Shown here in pieces: positions 17,824 to 29,023 of a DNA stretch of 64,000 bases. Numbering within the stretch: the first letter of the stretch is position 1; each line of letters starts with the position of its first letter. The stretch covers positions 1,541,144 through 1,605,143 of the forward strand of contig NZ_OOHN01000008.1 in the NCBI RefSeq assembly GCF_900323545.1. The letters run 5' to 3'. Source of the DNA: Actinomyces sp. Marseille-P3109. GTDB taxonomy: Bacteria > Actinomycetota > Actinomycetes > Actinomycetales > Actinomycetaceae. A model generated the notes under the pieces. The model ran no database searches. It was not told the origin of the DNA and saw nothing but the letters and a program-made list of their open reading frames with translations. Position numbers and translations under genes: made by a program.

Positions 17824-19116
17824 TTACCCCTCCAACTTCTTCAGCTCGTTGCTCAGCGCAGTGATGACGTCCTGAGAGGACCGGCTTCCCGGCTGCTGGA
17901 TCGCGGGGTAGATGCTGTCCTGGATCTTCGCGGTAACGTCGCCGTAGAAGACGGCCTGGGGCCGGCTCTTGGCGTTCTCAAGGCTCTTCTTGAGGATCGG
18001 CAGGTAGGGGAACTTCTGCAGCAGATCGGCGTCCTCGTAGAGCGACCCGAGGATCGGTGCGAGTGTCTGAGTTTCCAGTTGGTAGCGTTCGGAGTCCTCG
18101 CTGATCCACCACTTGACGAACTTCAAAGCGGTGGCCTTGTTCTTCGACGCCTTGGTGATGGCGCAGTTGTGTCCGCCCAGGGTCGGAACGAAGGCCTTGC
18201 CGTCGATGCTCGGCAGGGCGGCGACGTCGAACTTCTCCGTCCCCAGGGCGTCCTTGCTGTTGGCGTACTGGTAGGGCCACTGGCGGTAGAAGAGGAGGTC
18301 GCCCTTCTCGAAGGCGTTACGGCCGTCCTCCTCCTTCCACTCCAGGGACTCCTTGGGGATGTAGCCCTGGGAGAAGCCGTCGATGAGCCACTGCAAACCG
18401 GTGACCGATTCGGCGGAGTCGACGATCACTTGGTTGTCGGGGTCGTAGAAGCCCCCGCCGGCGGTGTGGATGAACTCCGAGGCGCAACAGGTCAGCCCCT
18501 CGTACTTGGCGAACTGCCCGCCGAAGCCACCGATGTTCTCATGACCGGGCAGCGCCCGCACCGCGTCGATGGCGGCCTTGACCTCCTCCCAGGTCGTGGG
18601 GACCGCGACGCCGGCCTCGGCCAGGAAGTCCTTGCGGTAGAACATCACCGGAGCATCCGTGTGGAACGGAACGGCGAAGAGCTTGTCCTTGTAGACGCCC
18701 GTCTGCCAGACGGGCTCAAGGATGTCGTCGTTCTTGAGCTCGTCCTGGGGCAGCTCGACCACCCACCGGTTGGCGGCGAACTCGGAGACCCAGACGTTGT
18801 CCAGTGAGACGACGTCGTAGGCGTTGGAGTTGATCCTGACGGCATTGACCAATGCCGTGCGCTGCTGGTCGGCCTCCGCGGAGAGCTCGATGAGTTTGAC
18901 CTCCTCGCCGGGGTTGGTCTTGTTCCACTCATCGATCCTGGCCTGCACCTTGCCGGCCGAGTTGTCCTTGCCCTGGACCCAGGTGATCGGTCCGGTGCCT
19001 TCAAAGGTGACGGGGCCGTCGTCGTTCCCGCTGGAGGTGGAGCAGGCCGCCATCGAGGCCAGCGCCGCCGCCAGGGCCGAGCCCTGGATGAACTGACGAC
19101 GGGGTAAGGGTGTCAT
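17824..19116 (-). CDS. Sugar ABC transporter substrate-binding lipoprotein
   Basis: Binds the imported alpha-glucoside outside the cell, 430 aa. The N-terminus carries a twin-arginine-like RRQFIQG followed by a hydrophobic stretch and a lipobox ending MAACS (Cys ~24), then a Ser/Gly/Asn spacer. The body is a family-1 solute-binding fold (e.g. GTGPITWVQGKDNSAGKVQARIDEW-type start, and VWQTGVYKDKLFAVPFHTD). It is the first gene of the operon with the two permeases, GH13 enzyme and LacI regulator. Confidence 0.92.
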   Translation of the reverse strand: MTPLPRRQFIQGSALAAALASMAACSTSSGNDDGPVTFEGTGPITWVQGKDNSAGKVQARIDEWNKTNPGEEVKLIELSAEADQQRTALVNAVRINSNAYDVVSLDNVWVSEFAANRWVVELPQDELKNDDILEPVWQTGVYKDKLFAVPFHTDAPVMFYRKDFLAEAGVAVPTTWEEVKAAIDAVRALPGHENIGGFGGQFAKYEGLTCCASEFIHTAGGGFYDPDNQVIVDSAESVTGLQWLIDGFSQGYIPKESLEWKEEDGRNAFEKGDLLFYRQWPYQYANSKDALGTEKFDVAALPSIDGKAFVPTLGGHNCAITKASKNKATALKFVKWWISEDSERYQLETQTLAPILGSLYEDADLLQKFPYLPILKKSLENAKSRPQAVFYGDVTAKIQDSIYPAIQQPGSRSSQDVITALSNELKKLEG

Positions 19117-19440
19117 GCGTGTTTCCTCCTTGAAACTGCGTCGGAGCCAACCGGCTCCGTTCCGGAAGGACCCACATCGTCGACGCGCGTCGACCTGGGC
19201 ATGAGACTCACGTTACACACCGGTAACCGGTCGGTCAAACCGTTTCGTCTTCGTTTTCTCCAGCCCCTGTGACAAGAGCCCCACCCCCGGCACGGACGCC
19301 GGTCCGCGCGATTCCCCCGTGACTCCTCTGTGATCTCCGCAGGACCGCCTCGGGCGGCCTGTGAAAACCTCCACAGCCGCCCTCTCGTTCTCTCGCCTCA
19401 ACGAAGCGTCGCCTCTCAACTGGCCTGACACAATGACTCC
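19117..19440. other. Divergent promoter region, sugar operon / acyl-CoA ligase
   Basis: 324 bases between divergent genes. Contains candidate LacI-type operators close to the sugar operon (19219-19245) and a putative -10 (CACAAT, 19429-19434) for the acyl-CoA ligase. No other gene seen. Confidence 0.5.
19219..19245. promoter_or_regulatory. Candidate LacI-family operators of the alpha-glucoside operon
   Basis: Two palindromic blocks: ACCGGTAACCGGT (19219-19231) and AAACCGTTT (19237-19245), 5 bases apart, about 105-125 bases upstream of the binding-protein start. LacI regulators of this type bind short palindromes with a central CG; the actual match to this regulator is inferred. Confidence 0.4.
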
Positions 19441-21330
19441 GTGAGCTCTCGACCCTCCTCGTCCCACGGCAGCAACAGGCCGCCGCGCTACCCCGGCCAC
19501 ATGACCGGCGGGGTCTCCGGCACCGAGATCCCCTTCCAGCCCGAGGCCCACTGGTCGGTTCCGTGGCTGCTCGCCGATCGCATCGCCCGCAGCGGCGACA
19601 AGCCGCTCGTAGCGCGAAAGTCCTCGGTGTCGGGTGACTGGCAGGAGGTCTCGGCCCGCACCTTCGGTGAGGAGGTGGCCCATGTGGCTGCCGGCCTCAT
19701 CGGCATGGGGCTGGAAGCGGGCAGCGCCGTCGGCATCATGGCGCACACCTCCTACGACTGGTTCCTGCTGGATATGGCCATCGCCCGAGCGGGCCTGATC
19801 TCGGTCCCCATCTACGAGACGAGCTCGGCCGAGCAGATCGAGTGGATCGTCTCCGACTCCGACGTGTGCCTGGTCATCACCGAGAGCGGCACCCTGGCCG
19901 AGCTCGTGCGCGGTGCCGTCGCCGGCATCGGGCACCCGGTCGAGGTCCTCGCCCTGGACTCCGACGCCGTCACCACCATCGTCCAGGCCGGCTCGGGCGT
20001 CAGCCCCTCGCAGGTGGACCAGCGTTCCAACGCCCTCAAGGTCGACGACGTCTACTCCATCATCTACACCTCCGGCACGACCGGCCGCCCCAAGGGCGTC
20101 GAGCTCACCCACCGCAACGCCGTCGGCATTCCCTACCACGGGGTGCGTTACCTGCCCGGCGTCCTGTGGGGCGGTCACGTGCGTCTCCTGCTGTTCCTGC
20201 CGCTGGCCCACGTCTACGCCCGCTGTCTCCAGCTGCTGTCCCTGGCCGGGGAGGGCGTGCTGGGGCACACCCCCGACGTCAAGACGCTCCTACCGGACCT
20301 GCAGTCCTTCGCCCCCTCCTACGTCCTGGCAGTCCCCCGCGTCCTGGAGAAGATCTACAACGCCGCGGACGCCAAGGCCGGGAGCGGAGCCAGGCTCAAG
20401 CTGTTCCGCTGGGCGGCCAAGGTCGCCATCTCCTACTCCCGCGCCCTGGACACCCCCACCGGTCCCTCCCGCGCCCTGCGGCGGGCCCACACACTCGCCG
20501 ACCGTCTGGTCTTCCGCAGGATCCGCGCCCTCATGGGCCCCAATGCCCGTTTCATCATCTCCGGCGGCGGACCGCTGGGGCAGCGTCTGGGCCACTTCTA
20601 CCGCGGACTGGGACTGGTCATCCTGGAGGGTTACGGCCTGACCGAGACGATCGGGCCGGTCAGCGTCAACACCGACTGGCTCAACAAGATCGGCACCGTC
20701 GGCCCGCCCGTGTGCGGCAACGAGATCCGCATCGGTGAGGACGACGAGATCCAGGTGCGGGGTCTGGGTGTGTTCTCCACCTACCACAACAACCCCGAGG
20801 CCACCGCCGAGTCCTTCACGGCAGACGGCTGGTTCCGCACCGGCGACATCGGCGCCCTCGACGAGGACGGCTACCTGCGTATCACCGGGCGCAAGAAGGA
20901 GCTCATCGTCACCGCCGGCGGCAAGAACGTCGCCCCCACCCAGCTCGAGGACCGGCTGCGCGGCCACCCGCTCATCAGCCAGGTGCTCGTCGTCGGGGAC
21001 GGGGAGCCCTTCATCTCCGCGCTCATCACGCTGGACAAGGAGATGCTTCCCCAGTGGCTGCGCAACCACGGGCTGCCGACGATGGACGTGATCGAGGCCT
21101 CCACCCACCCGCAGGTGCTCGCCGCCCTGGACCGGGCCGTGGCGCGTACGAACCGCGCGGTCTCCCGGGCCGAGTCGATCCGCGCCTTCAGGGTGCTGAC
21201 CACCGACTTCACCGAGGCCAACGGTCTGCTCACGCCCTCGCTGAAGGTCAAGCGCGGTCCGGTGATGGAGGCCCACGCGGACGTCATCGCAGACATCTAC
21301 AGCTCCACGCGTAAGGGCCCTCAGGAGTAG
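19441..21330 (+). CDS. Long-chain fatty-acid--CoA ligase (FadD15-like), copy 1
   Basis: Activates fatty acids to acyl-CoA through an acyl-AMP. 629 aa from a GTG at 19441. The motif set is complete: P-loop YTSGTTGRPKG (residues ~210-220), YGLTET (~400), GWFRTGDIG, and the C-terminal lysine region GRKKELIVTAGGKNVAPTQLEDRL. A -10-like CACAAT lies 6 nt before the GTG, and there is no ribosome site. It forms a tandem pair with the next gene, sharing the same motifs and the same end (NGLLTPSLKVKR). Confidence 0.92.
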   Translation: MSSRPSSSHGSNRPPRYPGHMTGGVSGTEIPFQPEAHWSVPWLLADRIARSGDKPLVARKSSVSGDWQEVSARTFGEEVAHVAAGLIGMGLEAGSAVGIMAHTSYDWFLLDMAIARAGLISVPIYETSSAEQIEWIVSDSDVCLVITESGTLAELVRGAVAGIGHPVEVLALDSDAVTTIVQAGSGVSPSQVDQRSNALKVDDVYSIIYTSGTTGRPKGVELTHRNAVGIPYHGVRYLPGVLWGGHVRLLLFLPLAHVYARCLQLLSLAGEGVLGHTPDVKTLLPDLQSFAPSYVLAVPRVLEKIYNAADAKAGSGARLKLFRWAAKVAISYSRALDTPTGPSRALRRAHTLADRLVFRRIRALMGPNARFIISGGGPLGQRLGHFYRGLGLVILEGYGLTETIGPVSVNTDWLNKIGTVGPPVCGNEIRIGEDDEIQVRGLGVFSTYHNNPEATAESFTADGWFRTGDIGALDEDGYLRITGRKKELIVTAGGKNVAPTQLEDRLRGHPLISQVLVVGDGEPFISALITLDKEMLPQWLRNHGLPTMDVIEASTHPQVLAALDRAVARTNRAVSRAESIRAFRVLTTDFTEANGLLTPSLKVKRGPVMEAHADVIADIYSSTRKGPQE

Positions 21331-21367
21331 GCGTCATCGGCTGCCCCGGCCGGGCATACTTGCCACC

Positions 21368-23269
21368 ATGACCGACGCCTCCACCTTCCCGGCCGACGAC
21401 GCCTCCTCCGCCCCGTCCGGGGAGCACGCCACTGAGCTCCTGGTCCCGGTTCACGACGGGATGACAACGCCCTGGGCACTGGCCGAGCGCGTTCGCCGCA
21501 ATCCCGACGGCGGGCTCATTGCCCGCAAGTCCCCGCTGGGGCGGCGCTGGCGGGAGATGAGCGCCAGTGCCTTCCACACCCAGGTACGTGAGGTGGCTGC
21601 GGGGCTGGTGGCCAGGGGGCTCCAACCGGGCGACGCTATCGGCATCATGTCGCACACCTCGTATGAGTGGACACTGCTGGACTTCGCCGCCTGGGAGGCG
21701 GGCCTGGTGGTGGTTCCCGTCTACGAGACGTCCTCGGCCGAGCAGGCCCAGTGGATCCTCACCGATGCCGGGGTGAGGCTCATCGTCGTGGAGAACGAGG
21801 CCATGGCCTCCATGATCGGAGCGCTGACTACCACGGTCCCTGAGCTGTCGGGCTTGCAGGTCCTGTGCGTGGAGCGTGAGGACGTCCTGGGTCTCATCGA
21901 GGCCGGCCGCGGTGTGGAGGACGCCGAGCTCGATCGGCGCAGTGCGGCCCTGACCTCGCAGTCCCTGGCGACGATCGTCTATACCTCGGGCACCACGGGC
22001 CGTCCCAAGGGCGTCGAGCTCAGTCACGGCAACCTGGTGCATCTGTGCGTCAACGTCTGCCCGCACGTGCCGGAGGTCCTGGGCGGGGCCGAGGTTCGCT
22101 TCCTGCTGTTCCTGCCACTGGCCCATGTGCTCGGCCGGTTCGTGGAGATCGCGATCGTGTGCTCCCACTCGGGTGTGCTGGGGCACGTGCCCGACGTGCG
22201 CAACCTCGTGACGGATCTGGGCTCCTTCCGGCCCACCGCGGTTCTGGCGGTGCCGCGCGTCTTCGAGAAGATCTACAACGCCGCCGACGCCAAGGCGACC
22301 GGAGCCAGGCAGAAGGTCTTCCGTCTGGCCGCCAAGACCGCGATCGCCTACTCGCGGGCCCTGGACACCCCCGAGGGGCCCTCACGCAGGCTGAAGGCGC
22401 AGCGTGCCGCCTTCGACCGCCTCGTCTTCTCCACCCTGCGCTCCGTCCTGGGCGGGCGGGTCAGCCACGTCGTATCCGGCGGCGGGCCACTGGGTGAGCG
22501 CCTGGGGCACTTCTACCGTGGCGCCGGGGTCACCGTCCTGGAGGGCTACGGCTTGACCGAGACCATGGGGCCGTGCTCCGTCAATCTGCCCGGCGCCACC
22601 CGGATCGGCACCGTCGGCACACCGCTACCCGGCTGTGCGGTCAGGCTGGGTGAGGATGGAGAGATCCTGGTGCGGGGTATCGGCACCTTCACCGGCTACC
22701 ACAACAACCTCGAGGCCACCGCCGAGGCCTTCACCGACGACGGGTGGCTGCGTACCGGTGATATCGGCTCCTTCGAGGGCGCCGAGGGGTTTTTGCGGAT
22801 CACCGGGCGCAAGAAGGAACTCATTGTGACCGCCGGTGGCAAGAACGTCGCCCCAGCTCCCCTGGAGGACCGGCTGCGGGGGCACCCGCTGGTCAGCCAG
22901 GTGCTCGTGGTGGGTGATAACCGGCCCTGCGTCGGGGCGCTCGTCACCCTGGATGCCGAGATGCTGCCGCTGTGGCTGTCCTCCCACGGGTTGGAGGAGA
23001 TGACCGTCGTCGACGCCGCCAAGGACCCACGGGTACGCGCAGCGCTGGAGCGGGCGGTGGCGCGGACCAATGAGGCGGTCTCGCGGGCAGAGTCCATCCG
23101 CACCTTCGAGGTGCTGCCCACGGACTTCACGGTGGCCAACGGTCTGCTCACGCCCTCGCTCAAGGTGCGCCGTGCCGAGGCGGAGAAGCGCTTCGCGGCG
23201 GAGATCGAGGCTCTTTACACGCGCACTCCACTTGTCCCCAGCGCCGCTGTGGCGCCATCGCAGGACTGA
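21368..23269 (+). CDS. Long-chain fatty-acid--CoA ligase (FadD15-like), copy 2
   Basis: 633 aa paralogue of the preceding gene, 37 bases downstream. Motifs: YTSGTTGRPKG, YGLTETMGP, GWLRTGDIG, GRKKELIVTAGGKNVAPAPLEDRL. It has its own -10-like CATACT 7 nt before the ATG, suggesting separate transcription as well as possible read-through. The substrate-pocket regions differ between the two copies, so a chain-length difference is possible but cannot be read here. Confidence 0.92.
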   Translation: MTDASTFPADDASSAPSGEHATELLVPVHDGMTTPWALAERVRRNPDGGLIARKSPLGRRWREMSASAFHTQVREVAAGLVARGLQPGDAIGIMSHTSYEWTLLDFAAWEAGLVVVPVYETSSAEQAQWILTDAGVRLIVVENEAMASMIGALTTTVPELSGLQVLCVEREDVLGLIEAGRGVEDAELDRRSAALTSQSLATIVYTSGTTGRPKGVELSHGNLVHLCVNVCPHVPEVLGGAEVRFLLFLPLAHVLGRFVEIAIVCSHSGVLGHVPDVRNLVTDLGSFRPTAVLAVPRVFEKIYNAADAKATGARQKVFRLAAKTAIAYSRALDTPEGPSRRLKAQRAAFDRLVFSTLRSVLGGRVSHVVSGGGPLGERLGHFYRGAGVTVLEGYGLTETMGPCSVNLPGATRIGTVGTPLPGCAVRLGEDGEILVRGIGTFTGYHNNLEATAEAFTDDGWLRTGDIGSFEGAEGFLRITGRKKELIVTAGGKNVAPAPLEDRLRGHPLVSQVLVVGDNRPCVGALVTLDAEMLPLWLSSHGLEEMTVVDAAKDPRVRAALERAVARTNEAVSRAESIRTFEVLPTDFTVANGLLTPSLKVRRAEAEKRFAAEIEALYTRTPLVPSAAVAPSQD

Positions 23270-23713
23270 GAAGGACCGAAGGCGGGGGCGGACGACCCCT
23301 GGTTGCTGCGCAGGGCCACCCGTCGGCTCCGGCAACCCGGACTGTCGTGTCTCCTCACGTCTGAGGCGTGTGAGTGTCATGGTTTCTGAGGCGCGGGCAG
23401 GGCGGGCTGCCCGGGTGCGCAAGACCTGACCCGCTCGATTTCACTGCCGGGGCGCCGGTAGGTCGGAGCCTGTTCAGGCCTGCTACTGCACGAGGGTGGG
23501 AATGTACTGGCCAGGGGCTATCCGTACTGCACGAGACCCCGAACCCCGTGGAGTACACCCATCTATCGGTCAGTAGCACCCAGACCTCGTGCAGTACACG
23601 CCCAGCACCACCACAGCAACCAAGCGCACCCCTTCGGCGACGCGCTCAAGCGACCCCGGCGCCCGGGGCAGCCCACCCCACCGGTGTCTCAGAGGTCATG
23701 ACACCCGAAACCC
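23270..23713. other. Intergenic region with inverted repeats
   Basis: 444 bases without a credible gene between convergent genes. Contains three copies of a TACTGCACGAG motif, one inverted (see the repeat at 23483-23597). Short open frames here have no coding character. Confidence 0.55.
23483..23597. repeat. Short element with inverted TACTGCACGAG ends
   Basis: CTACTGCACGAG at 23483-23494, GTACTGCACGAG at 23524-23535, and the exact inverse CTCGTGCAGTAC at 23586-23597. The inner pair bounds a 74-bp unit with 12-bp inverted ends; the outer pair bounds 115 bp. Confidence 0.6.
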
Positions 23714-24066
23714 TCAGAAGCCATGAGACAACACATCCGGCAGCCCGGACTGGCTGGCGCGCTCGGCCTCGTGGTCGTCGCGGATCTCCTCGTGGTGCTG
23801 GATGACCTCGGCGACGATGAAGGCGAAGAACTTCTCGGCGAAGACCGGGTCAAGGCCAGATTCCTCGGCCAGCGCTCGCAGGCGCGCTACCTGCTCGCGC
23901 TCGCGCCCGGGATCGGCCGGCGGCAGGTCCAGCTGGGCCTTGAGCAGCCCCACCTGCTGAGTGCAGCGGAAGCGCTCAGCCAGAAGATGGACGAGGGCGG
24001 CGTCGAGGTTGTCGATGGTGGCGCGATAGACCGCCAGCTGCGGGGGGACGCCATCACGGCCCTCGG

Positions 24067-24070
<4 letters not shown>
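23714..24070 (-). CDS. Chorismate mutase (AroQ type)
   Basis: Converts chorismate to prephenate for Phe/Tyr synthesis. 118 aa, all-helical AroQ-like: [34 protein letters not shown] is helix 1 with the R/D/K active-site spacing, followed by [38 protein letters not shown]. The start overlaps the clpX stop (ATGA), so it is co-transcribed with clpX. Confidence 0.85.
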
Positions 24071-25386
<1,316 letters not shown>

Positions 25387-25586
25387 CGGTCCCCGTGCCC
25401 GGGGCGACCCTGCGCCAGCCTACGGGCTGACCTGGCGGGTACGCCGAGGACATGGCGGCGTGTCCAGTCCGCAATATGCCATCTTGAGCACCGCGCTGCC
25501 AGCGTTTGCGCCTCCCATTTTCACCGCCCACCCGGTCGGTGCTCCCACCGGAAGGAGGCGGGAGCACCGCACAGGGCGACGGCGCC

Positions 25587-26261
25587 TCAGGAGGATTGCG
25601 GAGAGGCGGGCGCCTTGCGGGAGGTGAGCACCTGGTCCACGATCCCGTAGTCCTTGGCGGCCGCAGCCGTGAGGATCTTGTCGCGCTCGAGGTCGGTGTG
25701 GATCTTCTCGCGGTCCTGACCCGTATGCGCAGCCAGGGTGTCCTCGAGCCAGGAGCGCATGCGGTCGATCTCGTCGGCCACGATCTCGATGTCGCTGGCC
25801 TGCCCCTGCATGCCCTCCATGGCGGGCTGGTGGATGAGGACGCGCGCGTTGGGCAGGGCCAGGCGCTTGCCCGGGCTGCCGGCCGCCAACAGCACGGCGG
25901 CGGCGGAGGCGGCCTGCCCCAGGCAGACGGTCTGCACCTGCGGCTTGATGTACTGCATGGTATCGTAGATGGCCGTCAGTGCCGTGAAGGATCCACCGGG
26001 GCTGTTGATGTACATGGTGATGAGGCCGTCGGAGTCCTGGGACTCCAGGACCAGCAGCTGGGCCATGATGTCGTCGGCCGAGGCGTCGTCGACCTGAACG
26101 CCCATGAAGACGATGCGTTCCTCGAAGAGCTTGGCGTAGGGGTCCTGGCGCTTGAAGCCGTAGGCGGTGCGCTCCTCGAACTGGGGCAGCACGTAGCGGG
26201 CCTGCGGCATGGCGCCGGCCTGGCGGGCGACGGCCTCGAAGTAGGGACGGGTCGAGGACAT
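25587..26261 (-). CDS. clpP2: ATP-dependent Clp protease proteolytic subunit ClpP2
   Basis: Serine peptidase ring subunit, 224 aa. Catalytic Ser119 ([10 protein letters not shown]) and His144 (ARVLIHQP) are visible; Asp lies in the following helix region. ALP(N)ARV differs from the companion's TPHARV. It starts 1 base after the stop of clpP1 on the minus strand, forming a heteromeric ClpP1P2 pair as in other actinobacteria. Confidence 0.96.
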   Translation of the reverse strand: MSSTRPYFEAVARQAGAMPQARYVLPQFEERTAYGFKRQDPYAKLFEERIVFMGVQVDDASADDIMAQLLVLESQDSDGLITMYINSPGGSFTALTAIYDTMQYIKPQVQTVCLGQAASAAAVLLAAGSPGKRLALPNARVLIHQPAMEGMQGQASDIEIVADEIDRMRSWLEDTLAAHTGQDREKIHTDLERDKILTAAAAKDYGIVDQVLTSRKAPASPQSS

Positions 26262-26262
26262 G

Positions 26263-26901
26263 TCAGTTGTCTCCGTTCTGCTTGCCGATCTCCCGGCTGG
26301 AGCGCACGATGTGGTCGACGAAGCCGTACTCGAGGGCCTCCTGGGCCGAGAACCAGTGGTCCCGGTCGGAGTCGGCGATGATCTCCTCCACCGTGTGGCC
26401 GGTATTGGCCGCCGTGATCTCCGCGAGCTCCTGCTTCATCTTGATGATGAGGTCGGCGTTGATGCGAATGTCCGTGGCCGAGCCCCCGGCGCCGCCGGAG
26501 GGCTGGTGCATGAGCACCCGGGCGTGCGGGGTGAGGTAGCGCTTGCCCTTGGCGCCGGCCGACAGCAGGTGCTGCCCCATGGAGGCGGCCAGGCCCGTGG
26601 CCACGGTGGCGACGTCGGGCTGGACGTACTGCATGGTGTCGTAGATGGCCATACCGGCGGTCACCGAGCCGCCGGGGCTGTTGATGTAGAGGTAGATGTC
26701 CCGCTCGGGGTCCTCGGCGGCCAGCAGCAGCATCTGGGCGCAGATGGCGTTGGCGTTGTCGTCACGCACCTCGGAGCCGAGCCAGATGATGCGCTCCTTG
26801 AGGAGGCGGTTGTAGATGGAGTCGGTCAGCCCCAAGCCTGCACCGTTGGCGTCGGCTGCCTGGGGCGGGGCGACCGCGGCGGGTGTATAGAGCTCGCTCA
26901 C
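26263..26901 (-). CDS. clpP1: ATP-dependent Clp protease proteolytic subunit ClpP1
   Basis: 212 aa from the GTG at 26901 (site GAGAGGA, 5-8 nt ahead). The frame is open to 27168, but the extra N-terminus is Arg/Gly-rich without homology, so I rejected it. Catalytic Ser107 (GLAASMGQ) and His132 (ARVLMHQP). First gene of clpP1-clpP2-clpX-chorismate mutase. Confidence 0.94.
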   Translation of the reverse strand: MSELYTPAAVAPPQAADANGAGLGLTDSIYNRLLKERIIWLGSEVRDDNANAICAQMLLLAAEDPERDIYLYINSPGGSVTAGMAIYDTMQYVQPDVATVATGLAASMGQHLLSAGAKGKRYLTPHARVLMHQPSGGAGGSATDIRINADLIIKMKQELAEITAANTGHTVEEIIADSDRDHWFSAQEALEYGFVDHIVRSSREIGKQNGDN

Positions 26902-27263
26902 GTCAGTCCTCTCATGGTCGGTGTAGCCAACGCTAACGCGGCACTCCCATTCACTATGCCCGCCATGACGCCCTTTTCGCCCACGGCGCAGGTACGAGCC
27001 CCGAAGGCGGTGCAGGCCACATGAAGCCCGGACGGACGCCTCGCCCCAGCGCCGCCGCCCCTCGTCGTCACCCTCATCACCGACCTCGTCACCAGCCTCG
27101 TCACCAGCACCATCACCGTCACTCGCAGTGGCCAGGCACCCATGACTCGTATGTGCCACACCACACATCTTGCTACGACAAACAAATACGATATGGTTCC
27201 ATCACTTATTTATGTCGATCTTCTCCGCCCACCCCGGTGGTGCGCGTTCCGAGGAGGAGTCCC
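26902..27263. other. Divergent promoter region, clpP1 / methyltransferase operon
   Basis: 362 bases. Contains an AT-rich stretch around 27165-27230 (TTGCTACGACAAACAAATAC...) that stands out from the surrounding GC-rich DNA and probably holds the promoter of the rightward operon. No gene seen on either strand. Confidence 0.45.
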
Positions 27264-28268
27264 TTGAGCACGAACCAGGTCCCGGAGCCCGACTCCACTT
27301 TCTCCTCCGAGCGGCGCTCCTCCGAGCCGTCCTCCTCAACCTCCGCCCCTCAGCAGCGCGGGACCCGTCAGGGCCCCGAGGCCTCCCGTATGCAGGGCCA
27401 CTGGCTGCTGGCCAGGCTCGGCAAGAGAGTCCTGCGCCCGGGCGGCATCGGCCTGACCCGGCGCCTGCTGGAGGCCGCCGGGCCGACGTCGACCGACCGC
27501 GTCATCGAGCTGGGCCCCGGAGTCGGACGGACCGCTGAGATCCTCCTGGCCACCCGGCCCGCCTCCTACAAGGGCGTGGACCCCAGTCCCGAGGGGCGCG
27601 AGCAGGTCGCGGACATCCTTGCCGCCCACTCCCGGCAGACCGACGCCGAGTACGTCGTGGCCGACGCGGCCAGCACCGGCCTGCCCGACGGCAGTGCGGA
27701 CCTCGTCGTGGGCGAGGCGATGCTGACGATCCAGTCCGACGACCACAAACGGGAGATCATTGCGGAGGCGGCCCGGATCCTGGCTCCCGGCGGCCGCTAC
27801 GCGATCCACGAGCTGGCCCTGCGCGCAGACCGCTCCCCCGAGGAGCTCGAGGAGATCCGCAGAAGCATCTCCCGCACGATCAAGGTCGGGGCGCGTCCGC
27901 TGACGGCGCCGGCCTGGGAGGCGCTGCTGCGGGAGGCCGGGCTCGAGGTGACCTGGACCGGCACCGCCTCCATGAGCCTGCTCGAGCCCTCCCGCATCAT
28001 CGAGGACGAGGGCGTCCTGGGCGCCCTGCGCTTCTGGCGCAACATGCGCCGCACCCCAGGAGCCCGGGACCGGGTCAACGCCATGCGGCAGAGCTTCCGC
28101 CTTCAGGGCGAGGCCCTCAGCGCGATCGGCATGGTGGCGCGCAAACCCGAGTCCCCCGCTCCGGAGGGGGCGACGGAGCAGGCGGCCAACGCCACAGAAG
28201 GGGCCGAGGACACCATAGTCACCGAGGACGCAAGAGACGTCTCTGACCACGTGGCCCCGGCATCATGA
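27264..28268 (+). CDS. Class I SAM-dependent methyltransferase
   Basis: 334 aa from a TTG at 27264 preceded by GAGGAGGAG; the frame is open further upstream but without a better start. A Ser/Glu-rich N-terminus (~45 residues) is followed by the Rossmann fold: motif I VIELGPGVGRTAEIL (residues ~80-95), KGVDPSPEG, motif near DLVVGEAMLTIQSDDHKREI, and RILAPGGRYAIHEL. The methyl acceptor is unknown. It is translationally coupled (ATGA) to an ABC ATPase gene and is the first gene of a five-gene operon ending in a cupin. Confidence 0.85.
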   Translation: MSTNQVPEPDSTFSSERRSSEPSSSTSAPQQRGTRQGPEASRMQGHWLLARLGKRVLRPGGIGLTRRLLEAAGPTSTDRVIELGPGVGRTAEILLATRPASYKGVDPSPEGREQVADILAAHSRQTDAEYVVADAASTGLPDGSADLVVGEAMLTIQSDDHKREIIAEAARILAPGGRYAIHELALRADRSPEELEEIRRSISRTIKVGARPLTAPAWEALLREAGLEVTWTGTASMSLLEPSRIIEDEGVLGALRFWRNMRRTPGARDRVNAMRQSFRLQGEALSAIGMVARKPESPAPEGATEQAANATEGAEDTIVTEDARDVSDHVAPAS

Positions 28269-28939
28269 CGGACGTCGCGAGAGGCACCTCGGCCCGTGCG
28301 GGTGGGGCCGCGCACCCGCAGCAGGACCGCAGCGAGCTCCGGCTGGAGCGCGTGACGATGATCCGCCGGGGCCTGACCCTGGTGGAGGACCTGTCCGTGA
28401 CAGTCGCTCCCGGACAGACCCTGGCAGTCACCGGCGCCTCCGGAGCCGGAAAGACGACGCTGCTGCGGGCGATCTCGGGGCTGTCGGACACCGATGCCGG
28501 CAGCATCTCACGTCCCGCGGGTCGCCTGTCCCAGGTGTTTCAGGAGCCGAGGCTCATACCCTGGTACTCGGCCCACCGCAACATCTCCCTGGTGGTGGGC
28601 GGTCCGACGCCGGACCTGACGGCTATCCAATGGCTGGAGCGCGTGGGGCTCGCCTCGGCCGGTCACCTCCCGCCGGCCCGTCTCTCGGGCGGCATGCGGC
28701 AACGGGTCTCCATCGCCCGGGCACTGTCAACCGACCCGAGCCTGCTTCTGGTGGACGAGCCCTTCTCCGCCCTGGATCGCCCCCTGGCCAAGGCGCTGAG
28801 GGCCGATCTCATCGAACTGCTCGCCGACCAGGACGTCGTCAGCGTCTGGGTCACGCACGACCCGGACGAGGCCGAGGAGGTCTCTCACCTCCACCTCCAT
28901 CTCGACGGGCCCCCGGGCACCTGGAGCCTGTCCGCCTAG
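28265..28939 (+). CDS. ABC transporter ATP-binding protein (SsuB/TauB-like)
   Basis: 224 aa, cytoplasmic ATPase of an importer. Walker A TGASGAGKTT, Q-loop VFQEPRLIPW (typical of the nitrate/sulfonate/taurine group), signature LSGGMRQR and Walker B LLLVDEPFSALD. The methyltransferase stop and this ATG overlap by 4 nt. The substrate is not predictable from this subunit. Confidence 0.92.
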   Translation: MTDVARGTSARAGGAAHPQQDRSELRLERVTMIRRGLTLVEDLSVTVAPGQTLAVTGASGAGKTTLLRAISGLSDTDAGSISRPAGRLSQVFQEPRLIPWYSAHRNISLVVGGPTPDLTAIQWLERVGLASAGHLPPARLSGGMRQRVSIARALSTDPSLLLVDEPFSALDRPLAKALRADLIELLADQDVVSVWVTHDPDEAEEVSHLHLHLDGPPGTWSLSA

Positions 28940-29023
28940 CCGGCGGAGCACCCAGCCGGCCCAGGCGGTCCCTCCCCTCCGTTTCCCCTCACACTCCGAC
29001 CACGAAAGAATGAGAGCACCGTC

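Noticed and set aside
26902..27168. Longer N-terminus of ClpP1
   Set aside because: The added 89 residues do not look like ClpP and lie in the divergent promoter region; the GTG at 26901 has a good site.
27021..27263. Longer N-terminus of the methyltransferase
   Set aside because: The extra sequence is Arg/His/Pro-rich and overlaps the probable promoter; the TTG at 27264 has an excellent ribosome site.
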